64,000 bases of DNA from Thiotrichaceae bacterium (GTDB lineage Bacteria; Pseudomonadota; Gammaproteobacteria; Beggiatoales; Beggiatoaceae): NCBI GenBank assembly GCA_029939505.1, contig JAOZSV010000001.1, positions 1 through 64,000 on the forward strand, written 5' to 3'. A model generated the notes under the pieces. The model searched no databases. It was not told where the DNA came from and was given only the letters and a program-made list of their open reading frames with translations. The translations under genes and the position numbers were made by a program. Shown here in pieces: positions 9,365 to 18,969 of this stretch (positions within the stretch are counted from its first letter, which is position 1; each line of letters begins with the position of its first letter).

Positions 9365-12300
9365 ATGAAAAAAATGGAACCATACAAAGGCTTACGCCCC
9401 TACGAAGAACAAGATCAAGAAAATTTTTTTGGTCGAGAGGCTGAAAAACAAATCTTAATTGACAAAATCTTAACCAATAAGTTGACGTTGTTATTTGCAG
9501 CAAGTGGGGTTGGTAAAAGCTCGTTGTTGCAAGCGGCGGTGATACCACAGTTGAAAGCACCGTTAGGTAAAAATCGGGATGTGATTTATCATCATAAATG
9601 GTTTGCTGATCCTGAAGCCGATTTAAAACAAACATTTCTTGATTATTTTCAAGAAAATCATAAAATCAGTGCGGAGTCTTTAGATACGTCATTACCTTTG
9701 CCGGCGTTTTTGCGTTTTTGTACGATTTTTGTTAATGAGCCGTTGGTGATTATTTTAGATCAATTTGAGGAATTCTTTAATTATCAACGCCATAGAAAAT
9801 ATTTTAAGCCTTTTGTTCAACAACTGGCGGAAGCGGTGCTGGATCGAGACACGCCGACGGTGTTTGTGTTTTCCATGCGTGAAGATTTTGCTTTGGAATT
9901 AGATGCTTTTAAGCCTGAGTTGCCAACATTATTGTTTAATAATTTTTATCGTTTAAAAAAGTTAACAAAGGAAAAAGCGAAACAGGCGATTGTTGCCCCA
10001 TTAAAATCTCTTGATTTTAGTTATGAATCTGGTTTGTTAGATATTTTGTTGGATGATTTAAGTAAGCGTGAACAGAAGGAACATTTTGATAAAGATACCA
10101 ATTTGTTGGATAACCCTTTTTTTGTTGAGCCTCCGAATTTACAGATTGTCTGTATGCAGTTGTGGAAAATCGATCAAGATAATCCGCATAAGCAAATAAC
10201 CATTGCGACTTACAAAAAGCAAGGACGGGCAACCAACATATTAAAGAATTATTTTGTGGAGCGGGTGCAGCAGTTATCTTCCAACGATAAAAAATTGGCT
10301 TCCGCAGCGTTTAATTATTTAGTCAACAAACACGGCACAAAAATGGCGTATCCGCTGGGCGATTTGGCGAAACAATTACGGGTGGATGAATCAACACTCG
10401 GTCAAACGCTGGATAAATTAGAGCAAGCCCGCATTTTACGCCGCCAAAAACGCCAAAATGTGTTGTGGTATGAACTCTACCATGACATTTTTTCCAAGAG
10501 TATTTATGACTGGAATGAACACTATAAAACTCGGCAGCGTATTAAAAAACTAGCGATAGGCACTGGTACGGTGTTTGCCAGTGTTTTTTTGTTGTTTCTG
10601 GGAAATGATTGGTGGGTGAACTATACGACTTACCATCTCCGTTTAAGTCTGAAAGCGGGCATCTCCGATACGATTGAAGTGTATCAGGGCAAACAAGGCA
10701 GTGCTGATATTTTTGGACAGCAAAAATTTCGATATGAAGTCAACTCTACTCGTGCCAATATTGAAGCAGATAAGTTGTTTCAGCAAAAGCCTATTGAAAA
10801 AATTGAACAATTAAATAAGGATTTGGTTAGGGCATTTCCGTTAGCAAAACGATTAGAAGCGGATTGGGAAAACGGTGATATTGATAAAGTCTTATGTTTT
10901 GCGAATCAGTATATTGGCGGGCATAATAGGGACTTATCTCTTCAAACCATAGAACAGTTAGCCGGCTTTCGTTCAATTGAAAGTATTAATCGCTTAAAAA
11001 AACTGTTACCAACGCAAAAAAAAGAGTTAAAAGTAAAAATAATTGAGGCATTGGGAAACAGTAAAGCACCCTATCAAGTTCAACTCACCACTTTTTTATT
11101 GCCTTTTATAAAAGACGATGATATTTATATTCGTAGAAGTGTCACCAATGTACTGGCTCAATTGGGTACACATGAAACGGTTCAGCTGTTAATCGAATTG
11201 CTCAAAGATACCGATTGGAGAGTCCGCCGCAGTGCAGCAGACGGGTTAGGACAATTGGAAGCGCGTGAGGCGGTTAAGCCGTTAATCGAATTGCTCAAAG
11301 ACACTGATTCTCGTGTTCGTCGCAGTGCAGCAGACGGGTTAGGGCAGTTGGGGGCGCGTGAGGCGGTTCAGCCTTTAAAGGCATTACTCAAAGAGGGTAA
11401 TAAGAATGTCCGTTGGAGCGCGTTTTCAGCTTTAAGTCAGTTAGGCGTTCACGAATTGCCACAATTGAACAAAGAATTGACCACCTTGGAGGAACAATCT
11501 CGCCACCAAAGTGCGGGGCAACGTCAACAAGCGGCGGAAAAACTAGGAGAACTCTTTGTAGAACAAAGTGTTCATTTGCTCACGCCTTTACTTAAAGATG
11601 AACATTTTGGAACAAAAAAACAAGCGATTATTTCACTGAAACAAATTGGTGAAGAGCGAGCAGAGTGGTTGCGCCCCGTCTTACCTCAAATGCGCCCCTT
11701 GTTGGAAGACGCTAATATCCATATTCGCCGAAAAACAGTTATCGCACTCGGAAAAATTGTTTCCCAACTTTCTGAGGAAAAAGCACAATGGATCGAGCCA
11801 TTTGCTAATATTGCTAAGAACCAAGAAGAAATACTGGGTATCCGTATGGTTGCCCTGAAAGCCTTAGCAAAGTTAGGCACAGCGGCGGAACTTATCCTTG
11901 CCATGTTACAACCAGAAATGCTTGAACAAGAGAGCGATTCTTTTATCTTAACCGCCTTTACCGCATTAGGCGATATTCGTCATCCAGTTGCTTTAGATTT
12001 TCTGCATAAACAATTAGAGGATTTAACAGAACGTAAACGAATGTGGCGCGAAAAACGTGATACAGATACTCCTAAATCAACGCAAGCCCAAGTCTGTAAT
12101 GTCGCTTCAATCGTGGGCGATGAAAAAAATAGGTGGTTACAAAGCCAATGGGAAACTGACTTAGGTTATGCGATTGCCCAAATCGATCCTAAAAGTTCAG
12201 GGATAGCATTACTGAAACACGAACTGGCTGAAGTGAGAAAAGGGGCATGGCTGGCAATCGGTAAAGTTGCAAATATGAATATTATCAATGAGTTAGTAAA

Positions 12301-12586
12301 GCAACGACGTGAAAGTGAACCAGAACAAGCCCATTTTCGCCATGCCGCTTATCGGGCAATAGACAATGCCCTGATTACCATTGAAATGCAGGGCAATGCA
12401 CAAGATTTACTGGACTTAAAAGCATTGTTTAAAACGGTGAAACATGCGGGGATTAAAGATCGAATGGACTGGACGATTCTCTCTTTAGAACAGCGCATCA
12501 ACGAATCAAGTTCCACCGATGAAATCGGTGGAACAGAAACCGAGTTGCCGAATTTCCTCGTTTTCAGAGGCTTAGGCGTATCTTAA
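9365..12586 (+). CDS. nSTAND-type NTPase with C-terminal HEAT repeats (short paralog)
   Basis: MEPYKGLRPYEEQDQENFFGRE, Walker A AASGVGKSSLLQ, Walker B PLVIILDQFEEFF, single TM segment then HEAT_2/PBS-lyase-like repeats (REAVKPLIELLKDTDSRVRRSAADGLGQLGA). Confidence 0.88.
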   Translation: MKKMEPYKGLRPYEEQDQENFFGREAEKQILIDKILTNKLTLLFAASGVGKSSLLQAAVIPQLKAPLGKNRDVIYHHKWFADPEADLKQTFLDYFQENHKISAESLDTSLPLPAFLRFCTIFVNEPLVIILDQFEEFFNYQRHRKYFKPFVQQLAEAVLDRDTPTVFVFSMREDFALELDAFKPELPTLLFNNFYRLKKLTKEKAKQAIVAPLKSLDFSYESGLLDILLDDLSKREQKEHFDKDTNLLDNPFFVEPPNLQIVCMQLWKIDQDNPHKQITIATYKKQGRATNILKNYFVERVQQLSSNDKKLASAAFNYLVNKHGTKMAYPLGDLAKQLRVDESTLGQTLDKLEQARILRRQKRQNVLWYELYHDIFSKSIYDWNEHYKTRQRIKKLAIGTGTVFASVFLLFLGNDWWVNYTTYHLRLSLKAGISDTIEVYQGKQGSADIFGQQKFRYEVNSTRANIEADKLFQQKPIEKIEQLNKDLVRAFPLAKRLEADWENGDIDKVLCFANQYIGGHNRDLSLQTIEQLAGFRSIESINRLKKLLPTQKKELKVKIIEALGNSKAPYQVQLTTFLLPFIKDDDIYIRRSVTNVLAQLGTHETVQLLIELLKDTDWRVRRSAADGLGQLEAREAVKPLIELLKDTDSRVRRSAADGLGQLGAREAVQPLKALLKEGNKNVRWSAFSALSQLGVHELPQLNKELTTLEEQSRHQSAGQRQQAAEKLGELFVEQSVHLLTPLLKDEHFGTKKQAIISLKQIGEERAEWLRPVLPQMRPLLEDANIHIRRKTVIALGKIVSQLSEEKAQWIEPFANIAKNQEEILGIRMVALKALAKLGTAAELILAMLQPEMLEQESDSFILTAFTALGDIRHPVALDFLHKQLEDLTERKRMWREKRDTDTPKSTQAQVCNVASIVGDEKNRWLQSQWETDLGYAIAQIDPKSSGIALLKHELAEVRKGAWLAIGKVANMNIINELVKQRRESEPEQAHFRHAAYRAIDNALITIEMQGNAQDLLDLKALFKTVKHAGIKDRMDWTILSLEQRINESSSTDEIGGTETELPNFLVFRGLGVS
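12510..12534. repeat. Perfect 11-bp-stem hairpin GTTCCACCGATGAAATCGGTGGAAC at the 3' end of the nSTAND CDS
   Basis: Read directly; coincides with the point where the paralog at 20398-24750 terminates. Confidence 0.9.
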
Positions 12587-12705
12587 AAATGAACAAAAAA
12601 AAATCGGTTTTAAGACATTAAAATGCAAATAATCGTTTTCAACTATTGACCGATTTCCAACGAAGAGGTATAATCAATTTCTTTTCAATTAACCGGTATG
12701 AATAA

Positions 12706-13419
12706 ATGACTCACAGCATTTTTTGTTTTTTGAACCCAACAGAGAACACTTTGAAACGTTTTAAAGTGTTACGTGATGTCTTAGCAGAAGAGAACAAACG
12801 GCTCGAGCTAGGAATATGTACTCTCCAGAAAAACGAGCCGATTCAATTTCAGTACGCTTATGATCTGTCTTCGTTGTTAAACGACTGGCAATTCAACGGT
12901 GGTTTGGGAATCGCTTTTTTTCGCCCAACCCCAATTGGTTCATCCCAAAACTGCGTGATGCCCTTCTATTCAATCGGGCAGATTGCAGTGGCGTACCTCG
13001 GCGTTATCGACAATCTCCCTGAAATACAGGAAAAATTGATTTCTGATGGAGTTCAGTTTTATTCCAAAAACAATGGGGCGGAAACGCTCTCTTATTTGTT
13101 TCAGCATTATTTGGAAATCGATCATCTTTCACCGATTGAAGCGATGAAAGCGATGATGAAAAAATTGAAGGGGCATTTTACCCTCATGGCATTAATAACA
13201 GAAGGAAAATGGTTGATGGTCGGATGTCATGATTATTCATTATCTGTGGGCAATAATAACGAGACCGTCTATTTCTGTACTGAACCAGAAATATTGGCTC
13301 AATTTTCCCCCTCAATGATTTCAGTCTTCGGGGAGAAAAAACCGACGATATTTTCTGCCACATCATCTCAATCCGATATTCTCTCGCTAGATTCTCTCCA
13401 GATTCTCTTTAGCGTGTAG
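12706..13419 (+). CDS. Class II glutamine amidotransferase (PurF N-terminal/Ntn) -like protein, predicted catalytically altered
   Basis: GLGIAFFRPTPIGSSQNCVMPFYSIGQIAVAYLGVIDNLPEIQEKLISDG...GAETLSYLF...HFTLMALITEGKWLMVGCHDYSLSV aligns by eye with PurF GIGHVRYPTAGSSS..AQPFYV..GITLAHNGNLTN...SDSEILLNIF. Confidence 0.6.
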   Translation: MTHSIFCFLNPTENTLKRFKVLRDVLAEENKRLELGICTLQKNEPIQFQYAYDLSSLLNDWQFNGGLGIAFFRPTPIGSSQNCVMPFYSIGQIAVAYLGVIDNLPEIQEKLISDGVQFYSKNNGAETLSYLFQHYLEIDHLSPIEAMKAMMKKLKGHFTLMALITEGKWLMVGCHDYSLSVGNNNETVYFCTEPEILAQFSPSMISVFGEKKPTIFSATSSQSDILSLDSLQILFSV

Positions 13420-13514
13420 GTTGGAGTTTGTCCTGAACACCAACTTATTGGTTCCTAGACCTGACAGGTTTTTGAAACCTGTACTAGATATGTTATGATT
13501 GGTTATCGTATGAC

Positions 13515-13668
13515 TAGATAGTGTCCATCCGAAAACACCTCCAAAGCTAAAGCGTTGGACTCCAAGAGGCCCGTTGTTTGGAGCGTTGGACTCCAAGAGG
13601 CCCGTTGTTTGGAGTTCAACGCTTCAGCTTTGGGATTTTTAAAGCCGTTTCCGGATGGACACTAGATA
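13515..13668. mobile_element. MITE-like element copy 1: TIR GTGTCCATCCGRAAAC, 6-bp TSD TAGATA
   Basis: Element 13521-13662 (142 bp); TAGATA at 13515-13520 and 13663-13668; contains a 31-bp internal tandem duplication. Confidence 0.9.
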
Positions 13669-13748
13669 TGTACTGAATCATAAATTATCGAATATTTTGG
13701 AGTCCAAAGCTTCAGCTTTGGGAAATTGATTGAAAAAAGGAGAAACCA

Positions 13749-14126
13749 TTGGTGAAAAAGAAGCCTAAAAAACCCGATAAAACAGTACGTGATGTACTTT
13801 ATGATTGGGCAAGTAAAGAAATTTTACTGACCCATCAAGTTTATTCTCGACATATTGCAGAAGCTGCCCATGATGAAGCTTATGAATATTATGAAACACT
13901 CAAAGCTAATATCTCAAAACCAGAATCTGTTGTCATCAGTAAAACCGATAAACATACGAGAATTGTGAATATTAAACTGGTTAAGAGAAAACATAAATAT
14001 TTCAGGGTGGTGATTAGATATGGCGATATTTGGAATCGATTACTGGGAGCTAAAAATTATATTCTGACTTTTTATGGCGCAAACTCACCGATTACTGGAG
14101 AAACCGTTTATGTTTCAAATCATTAA
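13749..14126 (+). CDS. Hypothetical protein
   Basis: 125-aa ORF, lysine-rich, GAGAAACC-like upstream; overlaps next ORF. Confidence 0.5.
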   Translation: MVKKKPKKPDKTVRDVLYDWASKEILLTHQVYSRHIAEAAHDEAYEYYETLKANISKPESVVISKTDKHTRIVNIKLVKRKHKYFRVVIRYGDIWNRLLGAKNYILTFYGANSPITGETVYVSNH

Positions 14127-14439
14127 TGACAATGAACTTCAAATCAGAAAGATTGAACGCGATAAACAACTAGATGTATTTATAGCACATCTAAGAGAAA
14201 TCACCCATCCCTTAGAAACGGAAGTGGCCCCTTTGTTTGATGGTAATATTCTGTTCAAAGTGGATTCTGTTACTGGTGAACTGGTACAAATTTTTATTTA
14301 TGATTTCTCCATTGTACGTCGTAAGCTCTTAATGAATTTAATTTTTGTTTATACGACAGCAACTATTAAAAATTGGCTTAAAATGCTCATTGCCAGTTTC
14401 AATCTGGGAAAAAATACCAAAATTTTGGCGCATTCTTAG
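14110..14439 (+). CDS. Hypothetical protein overlapping the previous ORF (start refined to internal ATG)
   Basis: MFQIINDNELQIRKIERDKQLDVF...; ORF track start 14074, ATG at 14110 gives a short translational-coupling-type overlap. Confidence 0.45.
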   Translation: MFQIINDNELQIRKIERDKQLDVFIAHLREITHPLETEVAPLFDGNILFKVDSVTGELVQIFIYDFSIVRRKLLMNLIFVYTTATIKNWLKMLIASFNLGKNTKILAHS

Positions 14440-14649
14440 CAATTTCATTCAAAATGAATATACTCAGCCATTAGCCTTGAAATCAATTTCAAGGCTAAAA
14501 GCTAAAGCAGGCTCAGCTAAACTTTCTTTTAGTCTGTTTTAACAGACTTGAACTGTCAGCCTTGCAATTGATTTCAAGGCTGAGTCGTTACGAAAAAACG
14601 GCCCGTTTCTAAAATGTTAAATTGATTCCAAAAAACCTAAAATACAACA

Positions 14650-16695
14650 ATGCCTAAACCTAACTTAAATAACGCCATCGTCCGCATCCTAATAGAAGAC
14701 AGCGAACCACGTCAACCATTAGGAGCCGGCTTTTTGGTGTCGTCCCGCCATATTTTGACGTGCGCTCACGTTATCATCGACGTACTTGATCTCCCAGAAA
14801 ATACACGCGAAGCACCAGAAGGTCTCATTTATCTTGATTTTCCATTACTAGATGATAAACAGACCCTATCCGCAACAGTATATAAATGGTCTCCTGTCAA
14901 AGAGAGTGCAAAGGGCGAGTTTGAAGAAGATATTTGTGTTCTTGAACTCTCTCCAGAAACCGTTTTACCTGATAAAGCGGAGCCAATTCCCATCATTGTT
15001 CTTGAGCAGGAAGCCCATTTTAATGATCGCGCTGTGCGAATGTTCGGTTTTCCAGAAGATAAAGAGAATGGGGATTGGTTAAACGGCACATTGCAAGGAA
15101 CCATCGGGAATGGGTGGGTGCAACTGGAAAGTGAAGTAGGGCGGCGGGGCGTTTTGCCAGGCTTTTCTGGCACAGCGATCTGGGATAAAGAGGGAAACGC
15201 CGTCATTGGTATGATGGTCAGTATCTATGCAGGTGAAGTAGATACTTCCGCTTACATGATACCTGCTTATAAATTTATTGAAGTTTCACCCGAATTAGAG
15301 CAGCTTTGCACCATCAAAAGAAGACTTATCAATAGACAAAAACCATCGTCTGTATTTGAAAAACTCAAAGATAAACTGCCGAGTGGAAAATCAACCAGTT
15401 TGACAAATAAAGTGCATCAGTTAGAAACGGAAATCAAAGAGACCGAACATAAAATGATCACGAAGGAAATAGACGAAGCGCGGCGTTTGGAACGCAACCA
15501 CGCTTATTCCCAGGCACTTGAACAATGGCAAAACATACAATCACTTTTGCCTGATGATATTCGAGCATCAGAAGCGATTCAAGCGTTGGAGGAAAAAATT
15601 GCTCTTAAAAAACGGGTGATTGATGTTCAAAAACGTTTGATCAAACATTTTAAAGCGTTGGGAGCAACCTATCTCCAAATAGATGTGCGTTTAAGACGCA
15701 TGAAAAAAGAAGGAGTGGATGACGAAGCAGAAACCCTGTTAAATATTATCGAACAATTTTTAAATCAAGACATTTCTACCGATGATTTGACTGAATTTTG
15801 GTCAAGTTTAGACTCACAGCCTTCAAAGACAAAGGTTGACGCGCTCAACTATCAAGCATTAGCAGCGCGTTTAGAACGGGGTGATATTGTGATTTTTTTA
15901 GGCAGCGATTTATTGCCCAGTCTTTGTGATCAAAACTTATCAAATGCTGAAATTGTGAAAGGTTTAGCCAACTATGTCAATTATCCAAATTTTAATGGGG
16001 ATTTTCCAGAGATTTGCGAATACATTGACATGAATAATCAATTTGGGCGGCAATTATTATCTGATAAATTGCAAACATTGGTTGAACCTAAAAAGCCATC
16101 TATCGCGCTTTATCAGTTATTTGCTTCGCTTAGAAAGCCCCTGTTATTGATTTCAGCAACCTATGATACACGTCTTGAGCAAACCTTTCAGGCGCGTAAG
16201 AAAAAATTTGTGGTACTGTATCATCATTCTGATAAAAAGAATACCGATACCTTATTTCTTGATTATTCTGATAAAACGGAAATTCAACAATGCTCAAATG
16301 AAACCTTATCAGGATTGCCCTTATTAGAACAAGGTTATTCTGTGATTTACAGAATGTTAGGGCGTATGGGTGCTGATGATTCGTCTAAAGCATTAGTTGT
16401 CTCTGAAAAGGATTATTTCACTTTTACGCAATATCAAGATAAATTGATTCCAAATTATGTGGTGAAACAATTAAGGAATCGGGGATTTTGGTTATTAGGG
16501 CATCACCCAAAAAATTGGGATAAACGTTTGATTATTAACATAATATTGAGTAAACGCACCAATGAAGAACCCGCCCTCACAATCTTTCAAGAAACGGAAG
16601 AGTTTTGTCGCCTTTACCTGAAAAACAAACAAATTGAAAATTATCCGATTGATTTGAAAGTGTTTGTGGAAAATTTGCAGGCGCAATTGCCATAA
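14650..16695 (+). CDS. Trypsin-like serine protease fused to SIR2-like domain (copy 2)
   Basis: Near-identical N-terminal protease to 6503-8482; C-term RGDIVIFLGSDLLPS, LLISATYDTRLEQTF, VIYRMLGRMG, FWLLGHHPKNWDKRLI. Confidence 0.85.
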   Translation: MPKPNLNNAIVRILIEDSEPRQPLGAGFLVSSRHILTCAHVIIDVLDLPENTREAPEGLIYLDFPLLDDKQTLSATVYKWSPVKESAKGEFEEDICVLELSPETVLPDKAEPIPIIVLEQEAHFNDRAVRMFGFPEDKENGDWLNGTLQGTIGNGWVQLESEVGRRGVLPGFSGTAIWDKEGNAVIGMMVSIYAGEVDTSAYMIPAYKFIEVSPELEQLCTIKRRLINRQKPSSVFEKLKDKLPSGKSTSLTNKVHQLETEIKETEHKMITKEIDEARRLERNHAYSQALEQWQNIQSLLPDDIRASEAIQALEEKIALKKRVIDVQKRLIKHFKALGATYLQIDVRLRRMKKEGVDDEAETLLNIIEQFLNQDISTDDLTEFWSSLDSQPSKTKVDALNYQALAARLERGDIVIFLGSDLLPSLCDQNLSNAEIVKGLANYVNYPNFNGDFPEICEYIDMNNQFGRQLLSDKLQTLVEPKKPSIALYQLFASLRKPLLLISATYDTRLEQTFQARKKKFVVLYHHSDKKNTDTLFLDYSDKTEIQQCSNETLSGLPLLEQGYSVIYRMLGRMGADDSSKALVVSEKDYFTFTQYQDKLIPNYVVKQLRNRGFWLLGHHPKNWDKRLIINIILSKRTNEEPALTIFQETEEFCRLYLKNKQIENYPIDLKVFVENLQAQLP

Positions 16696-16866
16696 GTCCT
16701 GAAGCACATCGAATCTGATGGAGTCCAAACCTTCAGATTTGGCAGGGAGTCCAAACCTTCAGATTTGGCAGTCGGTCATTTCGAGTTTTTTCAAAAAACG
16801 GATCGTTTCTTTCCGCAAATTGTAAAAATCATTTCGCCATTTTCTTAATTATGGAGTTTAATACCA

Positions 16867-18591
16867 ATGAAACAAATACCTTATGGCATATCAAGCTACA
16901 AGACGATTCGCCAAAAAAATGCCTATTATGTGGATAAAACTCATTATATTCCACAAATTGAATCAGCCGGTGATTTTCTCTTTCTGATTCGTCCCCGCCG
17001 GTTTGGTAAATCGTCGCTATTGAGCATGTTAGAATGCTATTATGACATTGCACGAGCCGAAGAATTTGAGGCGTTGTTTGCCAAAACCTATATTCATGCA
17101 CATCCAACACCAGAAAAAAATGCCCATCTCATTTTGAAATTTGACTTTTCCCAAGTCAACCCTGAAATTGACAAAGTTGAATCTTCATTTAGTGCTCATA
17201 TTCGCAGTTGCTTATTCTTTTTTGGAAAAAAGTATCGTTCACTGTTAGATGATGATTATTTTGAAATGATCGAAACCTATCAAGAGGTTCATAGCAAACT
17301 CGAATTTGCTTTAAACTACATCGGCTATAAAGGGCATAAAGTTTATGTCCTGATTGATGAGTACGATAATTTCACTAACACGATTCTGACGACAGCAGGG
17401 CAAAGCCACTATCAAAAATTAACCCACGGCACGGGTTTTTTTCGCTTTTTCTTTAGCGTGTTAAAGGGGGGGACAAGTCAAGTTGACGCTGGTATAGCTC
17501 GTCTATTGATCACTGGCGTTTCACCCGTCACGATGGATGATGTCACCAGTGGTTTTAATATTGGCTTAAACATCAGTTTATACCCAAACTTTAACGAGAT
17601 TTTGGGGCTTAATGAACAGGATGTGATGACAATATTGAAGTATTATCAAGAACAGGGCTGCACATTACCCTATTTGAATGAGACACTTGCCCTGATGAAA
17701 ATGTGGTATGGCAATTACCTTTTTGCAAGAACAGCTTCAAATCATCTCTTTAATACCGATATGGTACTTTACTTTTTAAAAAACGTCATGGCTTATGAAG
17801 CCATTCCTGATGAGATGGTTGATCCCAATATCAAAGTCGATTACAGCAAACTACGCCATTTAGTGGTTCTTGATAGACGGCTCAACGGCAACTTTAGTCG
17901 TTTAAAGGCGATTATCGAAACAGGGCAAATTAATGCTGAAATTGCTATTAGCTTTCCAGTTGAAGATTTAATCAAACCGAATAACTTTATCTCGTTGTTA
18001 TACTATTTTGGTTTATTAACTTACCGAAGTGAAGAAGAACTGATTATTCCCAATCGTACCGTCAAAAAATTGATGTATAGTTATCTGCGTGATGGCTATG
18101 AAGAGGTCGATGTATTTAGCATTGATTTATGGCAGTTTGCTAACTTTGTTCGCAACATGGCGTACATCGGTGAATGGAAACCGGTTTTTGAATTTTTGGC
18201 TCAAGAAGTGGAGAAGCAAACTTCTATTCGGGATTATTTAAGCGGAGAAAAAGTGATCCAAACCTTTTTGTTAGCTTACTTGAACGTGACGGATTATTAT
18301 ATCACACGCACTGAAGAAGAAATGGGGAAAGGGTTTGTTGATTTATATCTTGAACCCTTTTTTGCGAAGTATGAAAAAGTCAAATATGGTTATTTGATTG
18401 AACTGAAATACATCAAGCGAGGCGATTTCACCCAGGAATTGCTCCAAGAAAAGATTGAGGATGCCAAAAATCAACTACAACAATATGCCACCGATTCACG
18501 AGTCATTGAGGGCAATCGGGGGGTCAATTTGCGATTAATTATGTTGATTTTTAATGGCTGGGAACTGGTTCATTTGGAAGAAGTGACTTAA
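16867..18591 (+). CDS. AAA-ATPase_like (PF09820-type) with C-terminal PD-(D/E)XK nuclease domain, paralog 1
   Basis: IPYGISSYKTIRQKNAYYVDKTHYI..LIRPRRFGKSSLLSML (Walker A), VYVLIDEYDNF (Walker B), C-term YGYLIELKYIKRGD. Confidence 0.88.
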   Translation: MKQIPYGISSYKTIRQKNAYYVDKTHYIPQIESAGDFLFLIRPRRFGKSSLLSMLECYYDIARAEEFEALFAKTYIHAHPTPEKNAHLILKFDFSQVNPEIDKVESSFSAHIRSCLFFFGKKYRSLLDDDYFEMIETYQEVHSKLEFALNYIGYKGHKVYVLIDEYDNFTNTILTTAGQSHYQKLTHGTGFFRFFFSVLKGGTSQVDAGIARLLITGVSPVTMDDVTSGFNIGLNISLYPNFNEILGLNEQDVMTILKYYQEQGCTLPYLNETLALMKMWYGNYLFARTASNHLFNTDMVLYFLKNVMAYEAIPDEMVDPNIKVDYSKLRHLVVLDRRLNGNFSRLKAIIETGQINAEIAISFPVEDLIKPNNFISLLYYFGLLTYRSEEELIIPNRTVKKLMYSYLRDGYEEVDVFSIDLWQFANFVRNMAYIGEWKPVFEFLAQEVEKQTSIRDYLSGEKVIQTFLLAYLNVTDYYITRTEEEMGKGFVDLYLEPFFAKYEKVKYGYLIELKYIKRGDFTQELLQEKIEDAKNQLQQYATDSRVIEGNRGVNLRLIMLIFNGWELVHLEEVT

Positions 18592-18603
18592 ATTTCAAGT
18601 TAA

Positions 18604-18713
18604 GTAGGTCGGGTTAGATGGCGCAGCAAAAAACGTAACCCGACACAGGCCATTTCTTAGGTAAATGTCGGGTTACGTTATCACGCGACGCTTGATAAGC
18701 TAACCCGACCTAC
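18604..18713. repeat. Palindromic element GTAGGTCGGGTTAG...CTAACCCGACCTAC (uninterrupted copy; related empty site for the MITE at 20105-20227)
   Basis: Outer TIR GTAGGTCGGGTTAG, inner inverted repeat ACGTAACCCGACA/TGTCGGGTTACGT; single TAGGTA at 18658-18663. Confidence 0.9.
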
Positions 18714-18746
18714 CATACTTGCCCACCATTTCGAACTTTAAAACCA

Positions 18747-18947
18747 GACCTGCCAGGTTAAAAAAAACCTGGCAGGTCAAGGCAGCGACCAAACTTGATT
18801 TTGACTTTGGTTTCGAGGTTCAAGTTTTTTGAAAAAAAACTTGAACCTCGAAGACTTTGACCTGGCAGGTTTTCTTTTGAACCTGCCAGGTCTGGTTTTG
18901 ACTTTGACCTGGCAGGTTTTCTTTTGAACCTGCCAGGTCTGGTTTCG
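18747..18947. repeat. Cluster of palindromes incl. GACCTGCCAGGTT...AACCTGGCAGGTC and a 47-bp tandem repeat (units from 18853 and 18900)
   Basis: GACTTTGACCTGGCAGGTTTTCTTTTGAACCTGCCAGGTCTGGTTT repeated with 47-bp period; plus hairpin at 18812-18852. Confidence 0.9.
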
Positions 18948-18969
18948 ACTTTGACTTGAAAGTTATTTC

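Noticed and set aside
13387-13596. 69-aa minus-strand ORF
   Set aside because: Overlaps the MITE and hairpin repeats; no recognisable protein.
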